Shown here: piece after piece, positions 56,394-64,000 of the stretch
Layout of the letters: the number at the start of each line of letters is the position of its first letter
Numbering within the stretch: position 1 is the stretch's first letter
NCBI GenBank assembly: GCA_026196105.1
Contig: JAPHRK010000007.1
Coordinates: forward strand, 1 to 64,000
Source of the DNA: Rhodospirillales bacterium
GTDB taxonomy: Bacteria; Pseudomonadota; Alphaproteobacteria; Rhodospirillales; JAPHRK01
Direction: 5' to 3'
Length of the DNA stretch: 64,000 nt
The notes under the pieces: generated by a model
Told to the model about the DNA's origin: nothing
Database searches by the model: none
The model's input: the letters and a program-made list of their open reading frames with translations, nothing else
Position numbers and translations under genes: made by a program

Positions 56394-56849
56394 CTACTCC
56401 GCCCACTTAGCCACAGGCACTGTTGAAATCGAGTTTTTTGGTGAACCATCGATGAGTTTGTCGGAATAGACCAAGTAAATCAGGACGTTGCGTTTTTGAT
56501 CTAGGAAGCGGACGACTTGGATGGTTTTGAAGAGGAGCGAGGTGCTTTCTTTGAAGACACGTTCGCCGGGTTTGAGCTTGTCATTAATTTTAATGGGGCC
56601 GACTTGTCGGCAGGCGATTGAGGCATCAGACGTATCTTCCGCTAAACCCAGGCCACCAGAAATCCCGCCTTTAACAGCACGGCTTAAGTGACAAGCGACA
56701 CCTTCTATTTTGGGGTCGTCAAAAGCTTCAACAATGATTGAGTCGTTGGGGCCAATCATTTTGAAATTTGAACTCACCCGTCCAATCTCATCAGCTTGCC
56801 CCATGATAGGAAACAACAATAGGCATAGGGTAACAGCAATAAATCTCAT
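56394..56849 (-). CDS. creA: CreA family exported protein
   Basis: The 151-residue protein has a signal peptide (1-19) and the CreA pattern: IGRVSSNFKMIGPNDSIIVEAFDDP, two cysteines in VACHLSRA and IACRQVGP, and the SPKNSISTVPV end. CreA is a widely conserved periplasmic protein of unknown role, in E. coli next to creBCD, which is absent here. The nucleotidyltransferase-like gene begins nine bases after its stop. Confidence 0.92.
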   Translation of the reverse strand: MRFIAVTLCLLLFPIMGQADEIGRVSSNFKMIGPNDSIIVEAFDDPKIEGVACHLSRAVKGGISGGLGLAEDTSDASIACRQVGPIKINDKLKPGERVFKESTSLLFKTIQVVRFLDQKRNVLIYLVYSDKLIDGSPKNSISTVPVAKWAE

Positions 56850-56929
56850 GGTTTCCTCTTGGGTTATTCTAGGTTACACGCCCCCTCCCCTATTCGGGAA
56901 GGGTATTAGACGGTAAAGGAACGGAGTTC

Positions 56930-59236
56930 CTAGCTTACAGAAAGACGTTTTTTCTCTTTCCCCGGAGGTAATTGCGGCATTTTGGGCTCGGGGTATTTGA
57001 AGGTGATCTTTTTATCTTTTATGGCGACTTGTACGATGCCACCCGTCGCCAATTCACCAAACAGAAGCTCTTCCGCCAGAGGCTTTTTAATATGCTCCTG
57101 GATCACCCTTGCCAAAGGTCTTGCGCCATAGTTTTTGCTATAGCCTTTCTTCGCCAGCCATTCGCGAGCCGCATCAGTAAGCTCAATCGTGACATCCCGG
57201 TCAGCCAATTGAGTTTCAAGTTCGATGATGAATTTATCAACAACCCGAGAGACCACTTCTGGAGCCAAGCTATTAAAGGGAATGATTGAATCCAGGCGAT
57301 TGCGGAACTCTGGAGAGAACATCTTTTCAATGGCCTCCATGTCGTCCCCTTCTCGACTATCACGCTCAAAACCAATTGCCGCTTTCGCTAAGTCCGTCGC
57401 CCCAGCATTGGTGGTCATGATCAAAACCACATTGCGGAAATCAACGCTCTTGCCGTTATGATCAGTCAGCTTGCCGTGGTCCATCACTTGAAGCAGCACG
57501 TTGAATAGGTCCGGGTGGGCCTTTTCGATCTCATCAAGCAACAGGACTGCATAAGGCTGCTTATCAATGGCATCGGTCATCAAACCGCCTTGATCAAAGC
57601 CAACGTAGCCTGGAGGAGCACCAATCAAACGTGAAATGCTGTGACGTTCCATATATTCGGACATATCGAAGCGAACCAACTCGACACCCAAAGTCAGCGC
57701 TAATTGCTTGGCAACCTCGGTTTTACCGACACCCGTAGGGCCGGAGAACAAGTAACTGCCAATGGGCTTCTCAGGCTCGCGCAATCCAGCACGTGACAGC
57801 TTGATAGAACTTGAAAGCGCATCAATGGCTTCATCCTGACCAAAGACCATGGTCTTAAGGTCACGCTCTAAGGTGCGCAGAGATTCACGATCATCCGTTG
57901 AGACGCTCTTAGGCGGGATACGGGCGATCATGGCGATAATCTCTTCCACATCTTTGACCGTCGCCGTCTTGCGACGCTTCCCTTCAGGAACCAGCATCCT
58001 GGAAGCCCCAACCTCATCAATCACGTCAATCGCTTTATCTGGTAGGAAACGATCATTGATATAGCGATCAGAGAGCTCAACAGCCGACTTGATGGCGTCG
58101 TGGGTATAGCGGATTTTATGATATTCTTCGTAATAAGGCTTCAACCCTTTGAGAATTTTGATAGCGTCATCAATAGACGGCTCATAGACATCGATCTTCT
58201 GGAACCGGCGGACCAAGGCTCGGTCTTTCTCAAAGTGATTGCGATATTCTTTGTAAGTTGTCGAACCGATGCAACGCAGGGTTCCTGCTGCCAAAGCGGG
58301 TTTTAGCAAGTTTGAGGCATCCATTGCCCCACCACTGGTAGCGCCAGCGCCAATAATTGTATGAACTTCATCAATAAAGAGGATGGCATTTTCATCCGCT
58401 TCTACTTCCGAAATCACGGCTTTCAACCGTTCTTCGAAATCACCCCGGTAACGGGTTCCTGCGAGAAGAACCCCCATATCGAGCGAGTAAATAACGGCTT
58501 CGGCTAAGACTTCCGGTACGCTTTTCTCATTGATCAACCGGGCTAAACCTTCGGCAATAGCGGTTTTACCAACTCCTGGATCACCAACAAATAACGGGTT
58601 GTTCTTATTGCGGCGACAGAGCACTTGGATGGTGCGTTTAATTTCTTTTTCACGACCAATCAGCGGATCAATTTTCCCCAATCGGGCTTTTTCATTGAGG
58701 TTAACGCAATAGGTATCTACCGCACTTTCGCCTTTGTCTCCAGAATGAGCGTCATCTTCCTCATCTTCAATCCCATGCGGTGTGCGGGATTCAGACATTT
58801 CGGGAACTTTAGCAATACCGTGAGAAATATAATTCACCGCATCAAGGCGCGTCATATCTTGGGCTTGCAGGAAGTAAACGGCGTGAGATTCACGTTCAGC
58901 AAAAACAGCAACCAACACATTGGCCCCGGTAACAGACTCTCGGCCTGAGGATTGAACATGAATAGCCGCGCGTTGAATAACCCTTTGGAAACCTGCCGTC
59001 GGCTTGGGGTCTTCTTCACTTTCAGAAACCAGAGAGTCGAGCTCGTCATCAAGAAAGATCGTTAACTCACCAGACAAGCGCTCATCATCAACACCACAAG
59101 CCTTAAGAACGGCAAGGGCGTCAGGGTCTTCAATCAAGGCCAACAGCAGGTGCTCTAAAGTAGCGTACTCATGCTGGCGCTCAGAAGCCAGTGACAAGGC
59201 GCGATGTAAGCTTTCCTCAAGGTTTTTTGAAAGCAT
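56930..59236 (-). CDS. clpA: ATP-dependent unfoldase ClpA
   Basis: The 768-residue AAA+ protein has the N-terminal Clp repeats, a first Walker A in GDPGVGKT, a second in GPTGVGKT and matching Walker B and arginine fingers (LFIDEVHTIIGAGATSGG). It unfolds substrates for the ClpP protease, which is not encoded in the window. The adaptor ClpS is encoded six bases upstream, the usual pair for N-end-rule degradation. A GC-rich stem (56883-56903) follows the stop but lacks a T-run. Confidence 0.97.
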   Translation of the reverse strand: MLSKNLEESLHRALSLASERQHEYATLEHLLLALIEDPDALAVLKACGVDDERLSGELTIFLDDELDSLVSESEEDPKPTAGFQRVIQRAAIHVQSSGRESVTGANVLVAVFAERESHAVYFLQAQDMTRLDAVNYISHGIAKVPEMSESRTPHGIEDEEDDAHSGDKGESAVDTYCVNLNEKARLGKIDPLIGREKEIKRTIQVLCRRNKNNPLFVGDPGVGKTAIAEGLARLINEKSVPEVLAEAVIYSLDMGVLLAGTRYRGDFEERLKAVISEVEADENAILFIDEVHTIIGAGATSGGAMDASNLLKPALAAGTLRCIGSTTYKEYRNHFEKDRALVRRFQKIDVYEPSIDDAIKILKGLKPYYEEYHKIRYTHDAIKSAVELSDRYINDRFLPDKAIDVIDEVGASRMLVPEGKRRKTATVKDVEEIIAMIARIPPKSVSTDDRESLRTLERDLKTMVFGQDEAIDALSSSIKLSRAGLREPEKPIGSYLFSGPTGVGKTEVAKQLALTLGVELVRFDMSEYMERHSISRLIGAPPGYVGFDQGGLMTDAIDKQPYAVLLLDEIEKAHPDLFNVLLQVMDHGKLTDHNGKSVDFRNVVLIMTTNAGATDLAKAAIGFERDSREGDDMEAIEKMFSPEFRNRLDSIIPFNSLAPEVVSRVVDKFIIELETQLADRDVTIELTDAAREWLAKKGYSKNYGARPLARVIQEHIKKPLAEELLFGELATGGIVQVAIKDKKITFKYPEPKMPQLPPGKEKKRLSVS

Positions 59237-59242
59237 CCAGGT

Positions 59243-59593
59243 TTATTCCTTTTCAACAGTGCACTGCAGAGGGTGCTGATTCTTGCGGGCTAGATCCATC
59301 ACTTGATTAGATTTAGTTTCCGCAACTTCGTAAGTGAAAACACCACAAATACCGACGCCTTTTGTGTGGACATGAAGCATAATCTCGGTTGCTTCTTCGG
59401 CACCTTTGCCAAATATCCGCTCCAAAACATAAATGACGAACTCCATAGGTGTGTAGTCATCATTTAACATCAGCACTTTATACATGGACGGCTTTTTTGT
59501 TTTAGGTTTCGACTTAACCGCTAGGCCAGTCCCCTGATTGTCGTCCGTATTTTTGTTCCCCTTAGTCATTCTGCCTTTCTCAATTTTTATCAT
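59243..59593 (-). CDS. clpS: ClpA adaptor ClpS
   Basis: The 116-residue protein has the ClpS core [20 protein letters not shown] and [20 protein letters not shown], which hold the N-degron pocket and ClpA contact. It selects N-end-rule substrates for ClpAP. Either the ATG at 59593 or the one at 59569, which has a better AAAGG ribosome-binding site, could be the start. It is co-transcribed with clpA. Confidence 0.95.
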   Translation of the reverse strand: MIKIEKGRMTKGNKNTDDNQGTGLAVKSKPKTKKPSMYKVLMLNDDYTPMEFVIYVLERIFGKGAEEATEIMLHVHTKGVGICGVFTYEVAETKSNQVMDLARKNQHPLQCTVEKE

Positions 59594-59731
59594 TACTCAC
59601 AACTATAATATTGGACGCTAGCCAAATAGTTAAAGACCTCACAGAAAAGAAAATATCAAATCTATTGGGAAAGGTCACGGAGATGGTTATAAAAGTTCTG
59701 ATACAGATTAACGACTTTAGGACTCACAGCC

Positions 59732-60016
59732 ATGCTTTACGCCATTCTTTGCCACGACAAAGCAGCTTCATCACACATTAGAGCCGAAAACAGGCCCTTA
59801 CATTTGGAATACCTGAAAGCAAACAACGACAATATCCACGCCGCTGGGCCTTTAATGGGAGATGATGAGCAATCGATGGTGGGCAGTTTGTTGATTATGA
59901 ATTACGAGAGCAAGGCAGAAGCAGAAACCTTTGCGGCTGGCGACCCTTACGCCAAAGCCGGGCTTTTTGAGAGCGTGACAATCACGCCATGGAAGCAAGT
60001 TATTCCTGCGCTTTAA
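59732..60016 (+). CDS. YciI family protein
   Basis: The 94-residue protein matches the YciI fold with the HLEYLKAN motif (H24) and a conserved GPLMGDDE segment. The family is dimeric and has a His-Asp pair; most members have no proven reaction. It is divergent from clpS and convergent with the cqsS-like gene, 15 bases apart. There is no evidence that it takes part in the quorum-sensing circuit. Confidence 0.85.
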   Translation: MLYAILCHDKAASSHIRAENRPLHLEYLKANNDNIHAAGPLMGDDEQSMVGSLLIMNYESKAEAETFAAGDPYAKAGLFESVTITPWKQVIPAL

Positions 60017-60031
60017 AAAAAACCTTTGGGG

Positions 60032-61210
60032 TTAAGAACTTTCTACAACAGGCAATCGTATTGTAAACTCAGTAAAATTCCCAAGTACAGAGTGGCAGTC
60101 AATTTGTCCATTGAAACTTTTGACAACCCTCTCACAAAAAGCAAGACCAAGCCCTGCCCCACCATTAGTATTTGTATAAAACCTGTTAAATACTTTGTTC
60201 AAATACTTGGGGCTGATACCCTTTCCAGTGTCTTTCACACAAATTAAGTTATACTTAGTGCCGGGTGATAGCTGGATGATTATCGAGCCTTTTTCTGCGG
60301 CTGAAACTGCCGTAAGAGCATTTTTTATTAAGTTCATCACGACATGGGCCATCAAGAAATCTTCCCCCCAAAAATCAAAATCCTTTGAGGCTTCAATCGT
60401 AATAAGTTGTTGTTGATTAATCGTAAGGGGATAGTGCCGAATAACCTCTTCGGCAATAGCTTTCATGGAGTGGGATGTGAATTTACTAGTATCAATCTCT
60501 TCATCTCGAACATTCTGCAAAAGACAATCAACTACATGGGATGCTTTTGAATGGTGATGCTTCAACAGATCAAAGGTCTCATCAAATTCTGCAAGGCTAA
60601 TCCCTTGCCCCTCTTCATCAGAAAGATCGTCAAAGGCCTCAAGCTCAAGCTGCATCCCCATCATCGGTGTCCGTAATTCATGAGCAATCGAACCAGCTAA
60701 GGCAACCGCCTTATTTTGGTTTGTTATGATTGTTTTAATTTCAACATATTTAAAAATAATTCCCCCGGTTACTGCAAATAAAATAACAGGGATAGTTTCA
60801 TAGAAATCATACATATTTGTCAGTTGATTTCCTTGAAAAAGAAAAAAGGCAAACGCAAATATGAATCCAAAAAAAATCATAAAAAATAATCTCAATGGAT
60901 CAACAATCAAAGCTAAATAAAAAATACCGCAAATCAATGATCCAAGCCAAATTCCTGAAACATCATTTTGCAGAAACATATAAAAAAAGAAAAATGGTAA
61001 ACCAAACGTAAGTGCAAAATACGTATAGGTTACGAAGAATGCATTGTTGCTACGTTCTTTCCTATCAAGAAACAACCAAATGACAAATCCACACATAGCT
61101 ATTAAACGAACAAATATTTCCTCATATGACTGAGGAAAGACATCAGACCAAATGTAGAAATACAACGGGTGTCCAAGGACAGAAAAAAAAGCAAAAAGTT
61201 TAGTTTTCAT
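60032..61210 (-). CDS. cqsS: CqsS/LqsS-like autoinducer sensor histidine kinase
   Basis: I start at the ATG at 61210 (392 residues); a TTG further up would add 24. Residues 5-155 form about six membrane helices whose sequence follows Vibrio CqsS: LGHPLYFYIWSDVFPQSYE, then GLPFFFFYMFL with ND and IW after it. These surround the alpha-hydroxyketone ligand site in CqsS. The kinase core has H177 in SIAHELRTPMM, N297 in the N-box and D327 in DTGKGIS, with GLGLAF after. Unlike Vibrio CqsS there is no C-terminal receiver, like Legionella LqsS. It is divergent from the cqsA-like synthase, with 352 bases between start codons. The likely ligand is that synthase's product. Confidence 0.88.
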   Translation of the reverse strand: MKTKLFAFFSVLGHPLYFYIWSDVFPQSYEEIFVRLIAMCGFVIWLFLDRKERSNNAFFVTYTYFALTFGLPFFFFYMFLQNDVSGIWLGSLICGIFYLALIVDPLRLFFMIFFGFIFAFAFFLFQGNQLTNMYDFYETIPVILFAVTGGIIFKYVEIKTIITNQNKAVALAGSIAHELRTPMMGMQLELEAFDDLSDEEGQGISLAEFDETFDLLKHHHSKASHVVDCLLQNVRDEEIDTSKFTSHSMKAIAEEVIRHYPLTINQQQLITIEASKDFDFWGEDFLMAHVVMNLIKNALTAVSAAEKGSIIIQLSPGTKYNLICVKDTGKGISPKYLNKVFNRFYTNTNGGAGLGLAFCERVVKSFNGQIDCHSVLGNFTEFTIRLPVVESS

Positions 61211-61562
61211 CCTGACATCATCTAAATTTGAAGTGTAATACTTCTCACTTAAAATAGTATTTCGCAACGACAAGCACTCCAAAGAATAAGTAGTTAGAAA
61301 ATTATATTTTTAATCTACTTTTACATGAAATAAAAAATTAATCATTCACAGACGTTGAAAAACCTCAAATAAAAAATAGCACGGATTTTTCAAGTTAACT
61401 TCCTACATATTTTACGGTACCTAGATCAAGTAGTCACAACATTTTGTTGTTACTACAGCAGCTACATACCTGCCAAAAAAAATTGGCGAATGCCTCCGTT
61501 CAATCGTTCTTATGAATTTTCAAAAGGGGCATTTCACTTCATTAAGCAACAGGATAAAAACT
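61211..61562. other. Divergent regulatory region of the quorum-sensing genes
   Basis: These 352 bases separate the sensor and synthase start codons. They are AT-rich and contain the 25-bp inverted repeat at 61431-61455. An upstream in-frame ATG of the synthase at 61512 has no ribosome-binding site, while AGGA (61551-61554) fits the ATG at 61563. No small RNA is recognised by eye. Confidence 0.5.
61431..61455. repeat. 25-bp inverted repeat upstream of cqsA
   Basis: TAGTCACAACA (61431-61441) and TGTTGTTACTA (61445-61455) form an inverted repeat with one mismatch and a TTT centre. It lies about 107 bases before the synthase ATG and could be an operator or a transcript hairpin. No T-run follows directly, so it is not a classical terminator. 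Confidence 0.6.
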
Positions 61563-62756
61563 ATGCATAATACTAACTTAACCGACCCTAATTTCATTGA
61601 TCACGCAATCACCCAAAAAACAAACCTTTATGGTGGCAAACATCCACTACATGCTGCAATTGGGAAAAGTTGGGATAAGCCTTCTATTGTTCACATGCAG
61701 TCAAATGACTATCTATCGATTGCGAATGATAAAAGAATATGTCGCTCCAAAGCCTCATACTTATTATCTTATGGGCATGGAGATTCAGTCTCCAGAGTAT
61801 TTGCCCATGACCGAAATGACATACATAGAAAATTTGAAAAACGTATCGCTCATTTAACAAAAGCAGAAGATGCCGCATTAGTTATGTCAGGCTACTGTGC
61901 AAATACCGGTATTGTTCAGTGCTTCGCACAATCTGGGACACCTGTTTATATCGATATTAGAGCCCATGCATCATTATGGGAAGGTATACTAAGTGCTCGC
62001 GCAAAAGCTCGTCCTTTTCGACATAATAATGTCGAAGACCTCGCTAAGAAAATCAAACGCTATGGCCCAGGGCTTGTTGTCGTTGATTCTCTCTATAGCA
62101 CCAATGGCAAAATGGCTCCTCTAGCTGATATCGTTAAAGCAGCCGAAGATGGCAATTGTGCAATTATCGTAGATGAAACTCATTCATTCGGCTGCCATGG
62201 GCCAAACGGAGCTGGATTAGTCGTTGAATTAGGATTGGCTGAGCGAGTTCATTTTCGGACTATAGGCCTCTCAAAAGCAGTAGCTGCCAGAGGAGGTGTT
62301 GTTCTTGGTTCACGTAGAAATATGGAATTTTTCCAATATGAAGCAAGGCCAATGATTTTTAGCACTTCCGTTCTGGGCTATGAAGTTGCTGGGTTTGATA
62401 CGACTCTCGATATTTTCGCATCGGAACCTTGGCGGCGAGAAAAACTACATGCCAATCATCAGTATCTAAAAGATGGCTTTCTTAAGTTAGGGTATGATGT
62501 CACAGAAAGTGATAGTCAGATATTATCCATTGTAACTGGGGTAGTTAAAGACACTGTTGATTTTAGAAATTTTTTGGAAAAACGAGATGTGATTGGCTCT
62601 GTATTTTGGGATCCAGCTACACCAAAAGACAAAGCCCTTATGAGGTTCACAGTCAATACAACCTTAACACAAGCACAGATGGATCATACTCTTGATGTTT
62701 GCGCTGATGCATTAAACGAGATTGATATGACCGGATGGCCTTGCTTGCTCAACTAA
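61563..62756 (+). CDS. cqsA: CqsA-like alpha-hydroxyketone autoinducer synthase
   Basis: This 397-residue PLP enzyme matches CqsA along its length: QSNDYLSIAN, a GPGLVVVDSLYSTNGKMAP segment, VDETHSFGCHGPNGAGL and the PLP lysine K238 in IGLSKAVAARGG. D204 and H207 hold the cofactor. CqsA joins an acyl-CoA with an amino-acid-derived unit to give CAI-1-type signals. General 8-amino-7-oxononanoate synthases look similar, but the GPGLVVVDSLYST and ELGLAERVHF segments are close to CqsA. The start at 61563 has AGGA in place; the upstream ATG at 61512 has none. It is divergent from the sensor gene. A weak AAAGC/GCTTT stem follows the stop (62755-62769). Confidence 0.9.
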   Translation: MHNTNLTDPNFIDHAITQKTNLYGGKHPLHAAIGKSWDKPSIVHMQSNDYLSIANDKRICRSKASYLLSYGHGDSVSRVFAHDRNDIHRKFEKRIAHLTKAEDAALVMSGYCANTGIVQCFAQSGTPVYIDIRAHASLWEGILSARAKARPFRHNNVEDLAKKIKRYGPGLVVVDSLYSTNGKMAPLADIVKAAEDGNCAIIVDETHSFGCHGPNGAGLVVELGLAERVHFRTIGLSKAVAARGGVVLGSRRNMEFFQYEARPMIFSTSVLGYEVAGFDTTLDIFASEPWRREKLHANHQYLKDGFLKLGYDVTESDSQILSIVTGVVKDTVDFRNFLEKRDVIGSVFWDPATPKDKALMRFTVNTTLTQAQMDHTLDVCADALNEIDMTGWPCLLN

Positions 62757-62787
62757 AGCTATAGCTTTTGGAATATCCTGTCCTGGA

Positions 62788-63819
62788 TCACCCGGCATAG
62801 TTTAAGGGTATAGACAACAATTCTTGCTTGTACGTCTTCCAGGGCAGGGTATCAAACCTGTCATTACTCGGCATTTTTTCAACAGGTATAAGGCTCCAGC
62901 GGACATCACCTGACTGCTGACACGGATATAAGAAGTCATCCAGCCTGTCATGCCAGGGTAATTCCTTCCCTAAATCATCATAAAATTCCCAAGCCATATA
63001 GGTACCAGCTCTCAACCGTTTGGTGCCTTCGCAAGGCCCAAGTTCATCTTCGACCAAGTCAGCTCGTTCCAATTGTTCTTGTTCAGGTCCGATCAGGCAA
63101 AACTTTTTGTTCCCGTCGTCATCACAGAGAAGGAAACCTCTCGGAAAAGGAAGATAGTAGTATTCGGTAAATTTAAAAGCTTCGAAAATTTTATCCATCA
63201 GCTCTTTAGTCACATAGCGATCAATCAAATGATTTCTTGATGCCCTATAAGCATGAATAAGTGGATCAACTTTTTCTAGGAGGTATTCATGATGTAACTC
63301 AGTCATCATACGTTTGATTTTTTTACGTGCATCTCGGTCATTTTTATTCACGTATCTATCAATAAGCCCATCGTTAAAGGCTTCGATCGTCGCTTGGTCG
63401 GTCATTTTACCTGTAAGAAGAATTGTTTTTATTCCTGTATCTTTGATCAGAGAACAAAACTCCAAACCAGTAATACTAGGCATCACTTGGTCTATAATAA
63501 CCACCGATACCATTTTATACCTGTCAACAGACCCTGCAAAGCGGCGAATTTCTGAAGATTTCAGAAGAAAAAGGTCATCGCCAGGATTAACGTTATCTGG
63601 CTCTGAGTTATATGACCTGAATAAATTAAAAGCACCGTGGCCAATATCTTGGGCCTGATGAATATGTTTTAAAGCTTTCCCCGTTGAGGAAAACGCAAGG
63701 ACGGCATTTTCTCGTCCTAACGCTTTTCGAAGGGATTTTAAAAAGCTCTCATCATCATCTATTAGAATAGCCGTGCATGGGTGATAGATTGGCACATTCG
63801 GGTTAAACGGGCTATTCAC
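62788..63819 (-). CDS. Response regulator of the quorum-sensing locus, atypical receiver
   Basis: The 343-residue protein begins with GTG, with GGAGG ideally placed. Its receiver has D21-D23 as the acidic pocket, phosphorylated D110 in VVIIDQVMPS, T136 in LLTGK and K159. Between the pocket and D110 there are about 87 residues instead of about 40, so the receiver has an insertion (roughly 56-100). The C-terminal 165 residues contain no helix-turn-helix, GGDEF or other known output; the segment PRGFLLCDDDGNKKFCLIG is distinctive. It is convergent with the synthase and may receive phosphate from the CqsS/LqsS-like kinase. The size is similar to Legionella LqsR, but orthology is not shown here. 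Confidence 0.8.
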   Translation of the reverse strand: MNSPFNPNVPIYHPCTAILIDDDESFLKSLRKALGRENAVLAFSSTGKALKHIHQAQDIGHGAFNLFRSYNSEPDNVNPGDDLFLLKSSEIRRFAGSVDRYKMVSVVIIDQVMPSITGLEFCSLIKDTGIKTILLTGKMTDQATIEAFNDGLIDRYVNKNDRDARKKIKRMMTELHHEYLLEKVDPLIHAYRASRNHLIDRYVTKELMDKIFEAFKFTEYYYLPFPRGFLLCDDDGNKKFCLIGPEQEQLERADLVEDELGPCEGTKRLRAGTYMAWEFYDDLGKELPWHDRLDDFLYPCQQSGDVRWSLIPVEKMPSNDRFDTLPWKTYKQELLSIPLNYAG

Positions 63820-63931
63820 TTTTTACCTCCAGCTCAAGGATGACGTCTATATTTTTAAAAATCTAGCGTCCGCAAACTTTACGTCGCTTCAATCACTATA
63901 CAGTCGCAAAAAAAAATCATCATTGCAACCT

Positions 63932-64000
63932 TTAGTGTTGTCTGCTGGGGATTCTCTTAACTGCAGCGACAATTTCTCCCTCTATAAACAACCCAAATGC
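63932..64000 (-). CDS. Possible 3' end of a gene leaving the window
   Basis: A frame on the minus strand is open from the window edge for 22 codons (AFGLFIEGEIVAAVKRIPSR...) to a TAA at 63932-63934. It has a protein-like look but is too short to identify. It may be chance. Confidence 0.2.
   Translation of the reverse strand, partial: AFGLFIEGEIVAAVKRIPSRQH

Noticed and set aside
56883..56903. GC-rich hairpin after clpA
   Set aside because: An eight-pair stem is present but no T-run follows on the minus strand, so it is not called as a rho-independent terminator.
61512..61562. Upstream ATG for the cqsA-like gene
   Set aside because: No ribosome-binding site precedes 61512, and the 17 extra residues do not match CqsA; AGGA fits the ATG at 61563.
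1..64000. CRISPR arrays, insertion sequences or rRNA genes
   Set aside because: No regularly spaced direct repeats, transposase genes with terminal repeats or rRNA sequences were recognised.

Overview
The window looks like chromosome from an alphaproteobacterium, most likely of the Rhodospirillales type. The clues are an elongator tRNA-Met with the alphaproteobacterial sequence pattern, a DUF2336 protein, a YhdP/AsmA-like giant protein next to a DksA-type protein, the gene order aminotransferase-hom-glpX-recJ, class I PhaC, and several PAS/GAF signalling proteins. The sequence is moderately AT-rich. The genus cannot be read from the sequence.

Layout. 1-3171 is the right-hand end of a prophage: tail genes, then a Mu Com-like zinc protein, a DNA methyltransferase and a fold-type-II PLP enzyme, which together look like a DNA-modification module. 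3297-3481 holds a bidirectional terminator, a tRNA-Met gene and its promoter. 3502-12853 is one long leftward run for iron-sulfur cluster assembly and sulfur transfer: cysE, iscR, a second cysteine desulfurase, iscS, iscU, iscA, hscB, hscA, fdx, iscX, a cytochrome c and mnmA. A good promoter with an IscR-like palindrome over its -35 box lies in front of cysE. 13047-21259 runs rightward: an alpha/beta hydrolase, a very large hybrid histidine kinase, a receiver/HD-GYP protein, a decayed hemerythrin gene, an exported protein and a membrane histidine kinase. 21242-31680 is housekeeping: anmK, tyrS, a DksA-type protein, a YhdP-like protein, glnE, bcp and a DUF455 ferritin-like protein.

31781-33304 is a small rightward unit with a strong promoter: a 95-residue cysteine-rich peptide followed by a radical SAM/SPASM enzyme, with the features of an undescribed ribosomally made, modified peptide (RiPP). 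33308-37860 has a molybdopterin oxidoreductase, a LysR regulator and a divergent exported hydrolase with a Cys nucleophile. prfB (38018-39137) needs a programmed +1 frameshift at CTT TGA C. 39283-47111 contains a deoxyribosyltransferase, a DUF2336 protein, an aldehyde dehydrogenase, a GAF-GAF-PAS adenylate/guanylate cyclase and a coiled-coil protein built of four exact-period 36-residue repeats. 47342-59593 is mostly core metabolism and proteolysis: recJ, glpX, hom, aminotransferase, OmpA-like lipoprotein, phaC, creA, clpA and clpS.

60032-63819 is the most striking block. It has a CqsS/LqsS-like six-helix sensor kinase, a divergent CqsA-like alpha-hydroxyketone autoinducer synthase and a convergent response regulator with an unusual receiver. 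Together they form a self-contained quorum-sensing circuit of the Vibrio Cqs / Legionella Lqs type, here in an alphaproteobacterium. A 25-bp inverted repeat lies between the sensor and the synthase.
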